Both the position numbers and the translations under genes were made by a program. A stretch of 64,000 nt of DNA. Origin: Euryodendron excelsum (lineage: Eukaryota; Streptophyta; Magnoliopsida; Ericales; Pentaphylacaceae). Within the stretch, counting starts at the first letter, position 1. Every line of letters starts with the position of its first letter. Of this stretch, positions 30,518 to 41,465 are shown in pieces. Location: positions 56,912,683 to 56,976,682 of the forward strand of contig CM065377.1 of assembly GCA_033060915.1 (NCBI GenBank). Direction: 5' to 3'. The notes beneath the pieces were generated by a model. That model searched no databases. It was not told the DNA's origin and saw only the letters and a program-made list of their open reading frames with translations.

Positions 30518-33500
30518 AATGTTTAAAAGAATGATGCATGATATGCAATTGCAAGACAAAGATTTGACTTGAAAATAGATTTGAAAAGACTTGATTTGAT
30601 TTTAGAAAAGAGATTTGAAAAGGTAGATTTAATTTTGAAAGAAAGTTTTAGAGATTGGAAATAGGTATTTGAAAATAGATTTTTGAAATTGAAAACTTGA
30701 AATTGATTATGGAATTGGAGATTTGAAAAAAGTTGTGACCGCACCCATGATGGTTGCCTAGGTATCCTTTTTGAGGAATCAGGTCAATCGTAGTTTAGAC
30801 AAGGGTCTGATAGAAAATAGAAGGTTTGATTGGAAACGAAATTGAATTGGAATTTAGATTGAAAGATTGAGAGATTGAACTTTGATTGGAAGATTTGATT
30901 TTGGGAAGCTTGGTTTTAGGAAACTTAGACATAAGAAAAACTTGAGACTTAGGAAAGATTTGACTCGAGTGTTGAACTTGAAAGATTAGAGAAAGATTGG
31001 AATTTAGGAAAGATTCGAATTAGGAAAGTTTCAAAATAGGAAAATGCCATTTTAGGAAAGATTCGAATTATTATTAAGAAAGTCTAAGATAGGAAAGGTT
31101 TCGTTTTAAGAAAGTTTTGAAATTGGAAAGTTTTGAATTTGGAACGTTTTGAAATAGGGAAATTTTGAAAGTAAGAAAGTTTTGAGTTTAGAAAGTTTTA
31201 GATTTCGAAAGATTTGAAGTTCAAGAAAGTTTAGAATTTTAGAAAGATTTGGATTTAGAAAGTTTTGGATTTAGAAAGTTTTGAAATTTAGAAAGGTATG
31301 GAATTAGGAAAGGGTTGGTTTAGGAAAGATTTGGAAGCTTAAAGTTTAAGGAAAGATTTAAATGTTTAGGTTTAGGAAACTTATGGTTTAGGAAGGTAGG
31401 AGATTAGGAAGGATTTGAATTAAGAAAGGTTTAGACTAGGAAGGATTGAGATTCTTGTTTCCTAAAATAAGGGATTGGATTTTGTTTCTAAAGAGGTGAT
31501 TTGATTTTGTTTCCAAAAATGGAGGATTGTATCTAGTTTCCTAAATGGGAGATTGGCTTTGGTTTCCTAAAGGGAATATTTGACTTGGTATAGATTTGGA
31601 AAGATGATGTTTAGAAACCTTAGATTTGGAAGAATATAGTTTTGATGTAGAAAATAGATTTTTGGAAACTTATAGTTTAGATGTATAAAAGGAGATTTTG
31701 GAAACCTAGGTTTTAAAGTAAGATTGAAAATCATGTTTTTAAGAAAGGAAATTAGAGTTTCCTAATTGTGAGTTCTAGGGTTTGACTTGGGCTCTAAGAA
31801 AAGAGATTTTTGGAAAGTGAGTTTTTAGAAAGGGAGATTTTTGGAAGGCAATCCTAGAAAGGAGTTTTTAGAAAATGAATTTTGAAGAGAGAGTTTTTGG
31901 AAGGATTTTTTTGGAAAGCAACACTTTAAGAGAGTTTTTGAAAAGAGATTTCGGGAAAGAGATTTTTGGAAAGAGTTGTTTAGGAAGGAAACTTAAGGAA
32001 CGTTTTTGCAAAGTGAACTTTGAGAAGAGCGTTTTGGAAAAGAGTTTGAAAAGGAGTTTTTGAAATCAATTTAGGAAAGAAGATTGGAAAGAGTTTTTAG
32101 AAAGTACGCTAGAAAAGAGATTTTAGAATGAGAGATTTTAAAAGGAAAGTTTTTAGAAAGTATATAAAATATCTCACTTTCCTAAAGCGATTCTAACCAT
32201 AAGAAGGCTAGAACCACTTTAGGATAGTGGTTTTGAAAACAACAAGGATTTTGAAAATATGGACCATATTGGTCACTTTAAATATAACACTTTTCTAAAG
32301 CAACCCTAACCATGAAAAGGCTATAATCACCTTAGGATTGTGGTTTTGAAAACAAGTTTTGAAAAAGAAGATTTTAATGCAAGTTTGAAAATGATATTAA
32401 TGCAAGTTTTGAAATTGAGTTTGAAAACGAATTTTGGAAGAATACAAGATCATAATATGCACAATGCAAGTTGAGGTCATGAACATAGAAGGTTAAAGAC
32501 TTCACCACATAATCAAGGGGGCCGAACCCATGTGGTCTCCGGTTAGACTAAAAGAAGGCTCCTGACACGGTGACCCTTCAATAGCCTAATCCTACACATG
32601 GACCGGGAAGTCTCTTGTTTCAAGCATGCAAGAAAAGGGGGAAGAAGATGGGTGATTAAAATAGAAGAAAACCCAAGTGGGTTCCGAGAGAGAAGAGAAG
32701 GGGAAGATATATAAACTTAAATAGAAAGCCTACCTTGTGTCTTATTTATTTTGCTTTGCTTTGTGTGCTTTGTTTCTCTTGCTTTGCTTCGGTCTTCGCT
32801 TTAGCCTTCGTCTTGATCTTCGAGAACTTGTCTTGATCTTCGAGAGCTTTGGGTTGCAGCACTTCAAAACTTTAATGGAGGCTTTGGAGGCTAGTGTATG
32901 AGTGTATGAGAGTGTGTATGAGTGTATAGGAGGCTAAGGTTTGTGTATGGATGCTAGGGTTTGCAAAACCTAAAGGAGACTAGGGTTTAAAGAGGCTACG
33001 AGCTCTGTATATCAAAAAGTAGGGTTTTTAGACTGAGTTTGCGGACCTCTTTCACGCTGGAGGAGGCTCTATATTTATAAAGAGAAGAATGATCTGGCGC
33101 TTGTTATAGTGGCGCCAGCCACTTAGGAAAGTTTTAAGGTCGGCAAGCAACGTATCTTCAGAAAATTTGGGCGCTTGTACTAGTGACTACCATGCAATTT
33201 TTAGTTTGGCTTCACTAGGAGTGACTTCGGAAGTCCCGAGAAGGATTTAAGGGACCGGGAATGACCCGAAAAGCTGGAAAGGGACAGGAACCCTTAGAAA
33301 AGGGTCCCGGGGGTTTTAGACTTGGAAAATGCTGACAGGATGTGTTAGAAGGGTTGACCGGGCTATTAGGGGCAAAACGATTAACCGGGCCAGAGAGCTT
33401 CCGGGACGGACACAAAATGTCCTTGAAGAAGACTCGAGATTTGGAAACATTATTTAGAATGTCCCAGGAAGTTACCGATTTGATACTTAGAGCCGGTGTG

Positions 33501-34598
33501 GTCGAAAAAGGTAACCGGCCCGCTAGGGGCAAAACGGTTATTTTGCATCGAGTTTGCCGGAATCGACTCAGAATGATCCGGAAAGATAAAGAAAGGTCTA
33601 GAATACTGTTAAAAGCATTCTCGGGAGGTTACTAGTTTGATACCTAGAGCAGGTGTGGTCCCTAGGGCGATCGGATGCCTAAGGGCAAAATGGTCATCTT
33701 GACCAAAAAGTCTCAGAATTGGCCCGAAACAGACTAGAAGGCACCTAATCATGCCGGATTGCCTTTAAGACAATCTTCAAAGGGTGGACTTACCGTTTTA
33801 AGGACTTAGGTACTTTCTCGAGAAACGTACTATAAATGGCCCTAGGGGTAGTTTGGTCATTTTTCACCGGAGTGGGCTAGTAGGCACTGGTGTTGACCTG
33901 GGTTTTAAATGTTTCCGCCACTCTAACGGTGGTCCCATGATACAGGGGCTTGTTGGTAATTCCTTATATCGACCTGTTTATAAGTACTTTCGCTACTCTA
34001 ACGGTTGCGATGTTTGCGAGTACTTCTACTACTCTGACAGTTCGCGATCATTCCCGTGACTGGCTGATCTCGGGAAGCTGCTAAATGGACTTAGTGCCTG
34101 AGGAATCAACTTTCTCAAAAGGCGTGCCAAAACGGACATTTCTGCATTGGCAGGCTAGCAGGCGCCAAAGGTGGACTGTTTTACTTTCTAGGGGACTTGG
34201 GGTCTCGTCCTGGTCGACGGGTTTGAAAGGACTTACCGCTCCAAAGAGTTCACTCGGAAACATATCGAATTGGAGGGTCTTACCACCTTGAGGAATCAAC
34301 TTTCTCGAAAAGTGTGCCGAATTTAAATAGAATTAGAATTGGAATTGGAATTAAAAATAAAATTGGAAAGGGGACTTACCGTCTTCGGAAAGACGTGCCT
34401 ATTGAAATTTAACCGAACATTACCCCCAAGGGCATTTTGGTTATTTTACCTTTATTTGGGCCCGACGGGCCCGTGAAGCGATGGATTGACGGGATTAGAC
34501 TTGAAAAGTTGATTTCGATTGGAATACATCCATATTGACTTGAGTACAAGTCTGGACGGACTGTAGACTGTCGAGCGGTCAAAAATGGGGTGCTTACT
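30518..34598 (-). mobile_element. 3' LTR of element 3, cut by element 2
   Basis: On the minus strand it begins at 34598 (GTAAGCACCCC, first bases changed) next to the PPT. It reads through tandem blocks, a TATA box (33072-33079) and the purine-biased tract (30840-32160) before being cut at 30518. About 0.5 kb of the LTR end is missing. It belongs to a subfamily with few 78-bp units and a CTTTAAGACAATCTT block. Confidence 0.85.
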
Positions 34599-34621
34599 GC
34601 TGCCCCTCTTTTTCTGTCTTT
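34599..34621 (-). other. Polypurine tract of element 3
   Basis: The minus strand reads AAAGACAGAAAAAGAGGGGC then AGC, adjoining the 3'LTR start. It matches the tract of element 2. Confidence 0.7.
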
Positions 34622-35045
34622 GCTTGTCAAAGACAAAAAATAATAGAGTAAGAGTCCCATGTTGACCGTAAGGCTGTTGAAGGGATGAACTTTGGAAATT
34701 TTGGAATATGAGATTGTAGAAACAAATATTGGGCCGAAAAGGCCTTTGAAATCGAGTTTTGGCTGGAAAAAGGGTAAAGCTACCCAGAATTAGCAACTGG
34801 CACCACTGGAAGAAATGGCTTGGCACCACTGCTAGTGGCACCAAGCTTGGGATCAAAACCAGAAATATTTCTGGTTCGAGTACTTGCGGGATTTGAAGAA
34901 TTTGTGAAAAATCGTGAGGCATTGTGGGGAAACTGACCTAGACATTAAAGGAGCATCCCTTAGGGACCACGGGAGATTGTCAAAAGTAGACCCCGCCGCC
35001 GGAAAAGTAGCCGAAAGAGAAGATTTTGCCGGAGGACTCCAAGAG
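34622..35045 (+). promoter_or_regulatory. Antisense-gene leader exon and presumed promoter (element 3)
   Basis: The plus-strand region upstream of the donor at 35046 contains a TTGGCACCACTGCTAGTGGCACCAAG inverted repeat (about 34830-34855) and the 16-bp perfect palindrome CCAGAAATATTTCTGG (about 34859-34874). GCCGGAAAAG repeats lie close to the exon end. No TATA box was recognised. Confidence 0.4.
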
Positions 35046-36211
35046 GTGAGTTTTTAATTTTCTATTGATTTCGACATGTATAATTCCGTTTGAGTTGTGT
35101 GAACAATGAAAATTGATGTGTTTATATGTTTTGAACATTGTGGTGGAGTTATTTTTGCGTTTTAATGCTTGTTTGACTGAATTTGAATGATTTTGCGTAA
35201 TTATGTGAAGGGAGTTTCTACAAGAATTGGAGGTTTGTTCCTACAAGCTTGGGTGTTGAGTTTTTTGGCTAGATTTTTATACTATGTGCCTTAAAAAAAT
35301 GTGTTTAACAACCGCGTGAAGTTTCGTAATTTTTTGAAAACCTAGTGAATTTTTTATTTTGGGAAAGTAGAAAAATCCTTAGAAAATTAAGAAAATTTAA
35401 GAATTTGATGGAATTTTAGAGTTTAAAATTTAGACAAGTGTAGAAAATTTTTTAGAAAATATTTGAAGTGATTTTGAAAAATTTTAGGATAATTTTGAAA
35501 ATCATTGATTTATTAAAAAATAAAACAAGTCTTTTGAAAAACTTGAAAATTTGAAATGGCGTGAGCGGGTGTTGGTGTTGTATGATGGTGATGTTTGTAG
35601 AGTGCACGGCTTGTGTTTTGTGTTGATGTGGTGGGTGTTGTAGACACCAATTTTTTAAACAAAACTCTGTCGAAATTTTTAGAATTTGGAAAAGAGTTGG
35701 AAAAGGTTTTGAATAAAATTTTTTCGAAGGAAAAGACAGAAAACCCTAAAAATTTTAGAAAACTTGTTTTGACTTCAAATTGACGAATCAAAATGTGTAG
35801 GAAATTCATTTTGACACAAAACTTGACCTTTTAAATCAAAATGTGTAGAAAATTCATTTTGACTTAGAATTAGATTTAAAATTAAAATGTGTAGGAAATT
35901 CATTTTGACTTAGAAGTAGAATTTTAAAAATCAAAATGTGTAGGAAATTTATTTTAACTTGAAATTTTGAATTTTAAAATCAAAATGTGTAGTAAATTCA
36001 TTTTGACTTAGAATTGGATTTAAAATCAAAATGTGTTGGAAATTCCTTTTGACTTAGAAGTAGAATTTTAGAAATCAAAATGTGTAGGAAATTCATTTTG
36101 ACTTATTACTTGAAATCTTTTTTTTCTTTTTGCCCCTTTTTTTATTTTATTATTATTTTTAACTACATGTATCGTATATTAACACCTCTTACCTTGGCTT
36201 ACCTTTTCAAG
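35046..36211 (+). other. Predicted 5' intron of the antisense gene (element 3), 1166 bp
   Basis: Donor GTGAGTTTTT and acceptor ACCTTTTCAAG, with the AG now shifted one base toward the ATG (36212) by a G-to-A change. The extra length relative to the other copies comes from a 48-bp tandem repeat near the 3' end. Confidence 0.6.
35780..36115. repeat. 48-bp tandem repeat, seven units, in the antisense intron
   Basis: Units start ATCAAAATGTGTAGGAAATT followed by CATTTTGACTTAGAA and are spaced 46-50 bp from about 35786 to 36074. Element 1 has a single diverged unit at the same place (about 940-985). It is a local expansion specific to this copy. Confidence 0.85.
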
Positions 36212-38045
36212 ATGGCAGATGCGGGCGACAATGGTTCTAAGAGGAGACGCCACTCCGAGAAGGCAGTTAGGACAGATTCTGTTAGCGGCTCCAGTCGTTC
36301 TAGGGGTAGTCATTGATCCACTAGACAGGCTTCTTCTAGTCAGAGCAGACGGGGGAGTAGACCACCTGTCGACCCCTTTTCTCCGGTTAAGCAGGCCTTT
36401 GCGGAGGATATTGGTGCTGAGGAGGCACCGGGTCTTGGTGACCAGGTGACTGGTTATGGGAGAGCCTCCTCCAGACATAGGCAGACGAATGTTGATTTGG
36501 ATGACTTGGAGCTACCGAACATCCCACTGCTCGGGAATCTTGCTTATCACCCCAGTGTATATTCTAGACAGCATTTGCCCCTTTCGCGGGTACACACAGC
36601 TTTTAGAGGGGTTGTTCATCAGGTCTTCGTGACCATGCAGCGGGCTGCTCCATCATATTGTGCCTTCTTGGCTAAGATCAGATTCAGAGCCTTCATGGGA
36701 TTACAGGCTAACTGCCTGAATAGACATCTGGTTCTGGCGCTTATCGAGAGATGGTTTGGAGAGACTGGGACTTTTCATTTTGTTGGCTTTGAGTTGGGTC
36801 CCACCCCCTTGGATTGGGCGATCATCACGGAGCTTTCCTTTGTTGGCTGGTGAATCGTTTTACAGTCAGTCAGTAGAGACAAGGTCTACATTCTGCTGGA
36901 CTTGCCCCCTCCCGAGCATTCTGCTTTCCCAGTTTTTTGGCTCAGCCAAGATGACCGTACCTTTGCTGTTGAGCCCTCCCCTACTCAGCGCGACATCATG
37001 AGACGGCGACTTGTTCTATATATCATCTTCAACTGCCTCTGCAACAACAACAAGTCGCTTGTGCCTTTTCGGTTAGTGAGCATAGTAGTTGATCTTGGGG
37101 CTTTACCTAAGCTGGATTGGGGGTCCTTATCCTTTGGTTGCTTCCTTCGATTGATGCAGGTCCAGACTTCTTCTCGTTGGGGTAGCATGACTAGTTTCTG
37201 GCCCTTTCTTGTCTAGTGGAGCTATGAGTATGTACCTGTTCATCGCCCTGCAGTTATTGAGGATGACTTTTGTCCTCGTGCTTTGAGGTGGGCTCGTGAC
37301 AGGGTGGCCCAACGATCAGAATTACTGACTTCGTGATGCTACGAGAGAACCTAGAGTTGATTGAAGCGAGGGACGTGACCTAGCAGCCCTTTATTGGATC
37401 AGTCCATTATGAGACGGTCTGGTACTTGGTCCTGTTATCCTTGTTGAGGGCTGCTTTTCTCAATGAAGATACTTGGGAGTCCTATCTCGGAGAGTGACAC
37501 TGGCAGCAGTTTCATGAGGAGTTCTGATCAGCAAGAGCTCAGCTAGAGTATATGTTTGGCCTTGGTGGCGGGAGTGCCTATCCCCTATCAGGAGCAACAA
37601 CCGGGTGCCGAGTTCTTGCTTCCTTCAGATACAAACTACACTGCACACTTCGAGGCTCATTCTATCAGTGCCTTCACCCGATTTGAGGTAGTAGTCGGCG
37701 GATATGTTATGGGCCAGGAGGTGGTTGACTTGTGGCGCAGTGCCGGGGGATACATGCCCCAGGCTAAGTTTGCTGCTGTGAGGGATCAGAGGGATCGATA
37801 CCAAACAGAGCGAGATCAGTATCAGGAAGAGGTGGCTTCCTTGACGGCTCAGATAGCTCAGATGGGACGTGGTGGGGTATGTCGTCTTTCCCCTCCTTCT
37901 CTTCGCTCTATTGTTGTTTAGTTCTTCTTTCATGTAGCTGATTTCGGCTCTACCTTCTTTATAGGATGCTAATGCTTCGAGTAGCTATCTGCCTCCTCCG
38001 ATACCGGGTTTCGAGGATTTCAATCCAGATGACATTGACCTTTGA
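36212..38045 (+). pseudogene. Antisense PMD gene, decayed (element 3)
   Basis: Same protein as 22616-24466. The N-terminus MADAGDNGSKRRR has a stop soon after (about 36316). The PMD core is well kept: HTAFRGVVHQVFVTMQRAAP, LNRHLVLALIERWFGETG, LGPTPLDWAIITELSFVG, then DWGSLSFGCFL and SFWPFLV. Further stops fall at about 36851 and 37214, and a frameshift near 37320 scrambles the part to about 37555. Then the C-terminal part resumes (FEVVVGGYVMGQEVVDLW and the QRDRYQTERDQYQEE coiled coil). After the small intron the tail SSSYLPPPIPGF ends at 38043-38045. It is opposite to gag of the same element. Confidence 0.75.
37877..37964 (+). other. Predicted 3' intron of the antisense gene (element 3), 88 bp
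   Basis: Donor GGG|GTATGTC and acceptor CTTTATAG|GATGC, T-rich between. Removal joins in-frame codons, and the tail aligns with element 2. Unspliced, the frame stops at 37921. Confidence 0.7.
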
Positions 38046-39899
38046 CAGATGCCCCTTGTGGAGACTCTGATCTTCCTTTGCCCTTATTCCTGAGATGTAT
38101 TTATGTTAAACAGTTTTATTTTGATGGATATTTACGATATTTAGATGTATAGATAGACAGAGACATTTATGATCTTTACAGGTAGGCATATCATCAGATG
38201 CATGGGATGGATGATGATGTTGTGTATCTATTACATGAGTTGATGTTGGTGACTTCTGTTTTTACAGGGAGTTATGTCCTATGCAAAGCTCATGCAAATT
38301 TTTTTTTTCTTTTTTTGTATGCACATATTAGAAATACATTAACTAACAGAATGACATGGGGTGCTGTCGAACTCGATATCTTTGGAATGGTAATTCCTTC
38401 CTTTTTGGGGATCTAACCTCTCCTCTAGCTCAACCTTACCTTGATTGGATGATAGCACTTCGCACCTTTCTTAACCTTTTGATCGCCTTTGACTCTCTGC
38501 CTTGGGGTTAGTGTATATGATTATTGGGCTGAAACTCTCAACTCTCGGGGTTTTAGCAACAGCTTACCTGACCTTTAGCAGAGCAATAAATGGCTAGTTC
38601 TTCAATCCGAGTAGACTTTGCTTTAAGACCATAACGTAGGCTAGGTTATGGGGTTTTCAAAACAATGGGATATGTAGGCTCAAATTCAATGTTATTTTCA
38701 ACAGGGTTTAAATCCATACCATCCTTGACTATTTTTTTCTTCCAGTAGAGTTAGTATCCGTTCTTAGCTTTGGTAGCGTATTCAGCTCATTTAGATCAAG
38801 CAATCTGTTTTCAATCAAAGTGGACTTTAGTAGGGTTGTAATGTAGGCCATGGTTTTGGGGTTTTACAAGAAAGGGTAATGGCTCAAACCTATTGTTTCT
38901 ACTGAGTTTTTTTGTAATCCAGGATCACCTTTAAATTTCCTTCTTGCTTTTGCTATATACTTCTCAGGGTGAAAATGACTCTTTTCTTCCACCCTTTCTA
39001 TATGCTTTTTGACATAAACCTAACTCTCTTCTCTTTTGATCTTCTTATTATGCTTTTGAAGATGACTCAATCATGGTTTTCTTCAGGCCTTTCCTTAGAT
39101 TTTTTTTTTTTTTTTTTTGTGTTTTGTTTTGTTCTCTTGCCTATTGGCAACTCTTTTTCTTCGCTTTTTTCCTTTTTATCTCTTTTCTTTCCTTTTATGA
39201 AACAAATAATTTTTCAACCCTTTTTCCTTAGACCTTTTCCTTAGCGGTTCAATGTATCCTAATGTGGGTGGTGAACTCTAGGTTAGGATTTTCTCAAAGA
39301 AGATAAATGGCTCAACGGGTTTGGCAAGGGGTTACTTTTGACTGTATGGGAAATGAAATAAGGGCCTCTTTTCACTTTGAATTAGATTACTTGATATATA
39401 GAGATTTCGATACTATCCTAGCATGATAGTGGTGGATACCATTCCTAGAGTTCTCAACTATTGTCTGCCCCAGTGTGGGGAGGACGGTCTTGGATCGGGG
39501 TTGACAAAGAAAATTTTTTCTTTCTGCGAGGCACTAAGGGTTAAGCAAAGGGAATTTCTATGGGAACATGAAAGATAGCTCCTCTTCATTTTGATAATCT
39601 GACTACACATCGCTTAGCTTCAATGTCTTGCAAGTGTTGCCTTCGGATAGTTTCCTCACTCATCCTTGTCTTCTCTCTCTTTGAAAAGCTGATCATTTGG
39701 CGAATGATTAACTCATGCTATCATCCTTTTAAGTTGGATCATTCCATAAGATAAACCATGCCCCTTGCGTAAAAAGTAGTTACCATTCACAAGGGAAAAG
39801 AAGGCAACAACAATGAATAAAAAAACTTAATCATTTTATCTTATCAATGAAAAGCATATAGTTCTGCTTTAAAGAAACAAAAACGCAAACATTAATTTA
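38046..39899 (-). other. Convergent spacer of element 3 (no gene)
   Basis: About 1.85 kb between antisense-gene stop and gag end. Two ~209-bp repeats (cores 38628 and 38837), T-runs near 38299 and 39093, the CAGTGTGGGGAGGACGG block near 39472. It aligns with the element 1 and 2 spacers. No conserved frame. Confidence 0.6.
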
Positions 39900-40028
39900 A
39901 GGATGAAATGTAAAAAGATAGAAAGAAAGTGGGTGAACACACCTCTTTCTTGTACGCTTTTGCAGAGATTCCGTGTCAATACGGCCTTGGGACAATGCCC
40001 ACATCTTCGATACTCCATTCGTGATTTG

Positions 40029-40033
40029 GGTCC
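40029..40033. repeat. Target-site duplication GGTCC, left copy
   Basis: GGTCC precedes the LTR and recurs at 44684-44688. Removing one copy and the LTR rejoins the gag alignment with element 2. Confidence 0.92.
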
Positions 40034-40244
40034 TATAAGCACCCCCTTTTTGACCGCTCGGCAGTCTACACTCCGTCCAGACTTGTGTTCAAGTCATTAT
40101 GGGCATATTCTAACCGAAACCAACTTTCTAAGTCCAAATCCCATCTGTCCATCGCTTCGCAGGCCCACCAGGCCCAAATAGAGGCAAAATGACCAAAATG
40201 CCCTTAGGGGCATTGTTCTTCCCAATTCCAACTCCAATCCCTCT

Positions 40245-40690
40245 CTCGAGACAGTTTATTCCTCTAGACAGTTCCAATTCAGGCACGTCTTTTTGAAGAT
40301 GGTAAGTCCTCTTTCCAATCCCTCTCTCGAGACAGTTTATTCCTCAAGACGGTTCCAAATCAGGCATGTCTTTTCGAAGACGGTAAGTCCCTTTCCAATC
40401 CCTCTCTCGAGACAGTTTATTCCTTGAGACTGTTCCAAATCAGGCATGTCTTTTCGAAGATGGTAAGTTCCCTTTCCAACCCCTCTCTCGAGACAATTTA
40501 TTCCTCGAGACGGTTCCAGATAGGCACGTCTTTCCGAAGACGGTAAGTCCCCTTTCCAACCCTTCTCTCGAGACAATTTATTCCTCTAGATGGTTTCAAA
40601 TCAGGTGCGTCTTTTCGAAGACGGTAAGTCCCCTTTCCAATCCCTCTCTCGAGACAATTTATTCCTTGAGATGGTTCCAATCAGGGCCCC
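40245..40690. repeat. 78-80 bp tandem array, about six units (solo LTR b)
   Basis: Units near 40250, 40330, 40410, 40490, 40570 and 40650 with CGTCTTTTCGAAGACGGTAAG: the hairpin stem now pairs CGTCTT with AAGACG, against CGTCTC with GAGACG in other arrays. That is a compensated change. Confidence 0.85.
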
Positions 40691-41457
40691 TTTAGTAACT
40701 TCCCGAGAATGCTTCTTATAGTATTCTTAACCTTTCCTTATCTTTCTGGATCATTCCGAGTCAGTTCCGGCCAACCCGGCACAAAATGACCGTTTCGTCC
40801 CTAGAGGGCCGGTCTCCTTTTCCGACCACACCGGCTCTGGGTATCAAATCGGTAACCTTTTGAGACTACTTTTTGTAGTGTTCTCAACTTTTCTTTACCT
40901 TTTCGGATCATTCCAAGTCAGTTCCAGCAAACCCAGTGCGAAATGACCGTTTTGCCCTTGGTGGGCCGGTCACCTTTTCTGACCACACTGGCTCTGGGAA
41001 TCAAACCAGCAACCTTGGGGAACATTCTGAATAATGTTTCCAAATCCTAAGTCTTCTTCCGGGACAGTCCAAGTCCGTCCAGGCAGCTTCCCGATCCGAT
41101 TGACCGTTTTGCCCCTAAAGGCTCGGTCAAGCTTTCTGACACATCATATCCTCATTTTTTAAGTCAAATACCTCCGAGGCACTATTCTAAGTATTCCTGC
41201 TCTTTTCTGACCTTCTGGGTCATTCCCGGCTTCTTCAAATCATTCCCGGACTTTCCGGAGTCACTCCTAGTGAAGCCAGGCTAAAATTACATGGTAGTCA
41301 CTAGTACAGGCGCCCAAATCTAGTCAAAGACACGTTGCTTGCCGACCTTAAACATTTCCTAAATGGCTGACGCTAATGGCCTGGCGCCACTCCTAGTGGC
41401 GCTAGTGTAAAGTTTGGCCTGGCGCCATTGCAACAAGCGCCAGTGTTGTCCAACCAT

Positions 41458-41465
41458 TATAAATA
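41458..41465 (+). promoter_or_regulatory. TATA box of solo LTR b
   Basis: TATAAATA followed by CAGAGCC, as in the other LTRs. Confidence 0.7.

Noticed and set aside
36080..36480. Minus-strand frames overlapping the antisense-gene N-terminus
   Set aside because: They are shadows of the PMD frame. Only the plus-strand frame here is conserved with the minus-strand frame of element 2.
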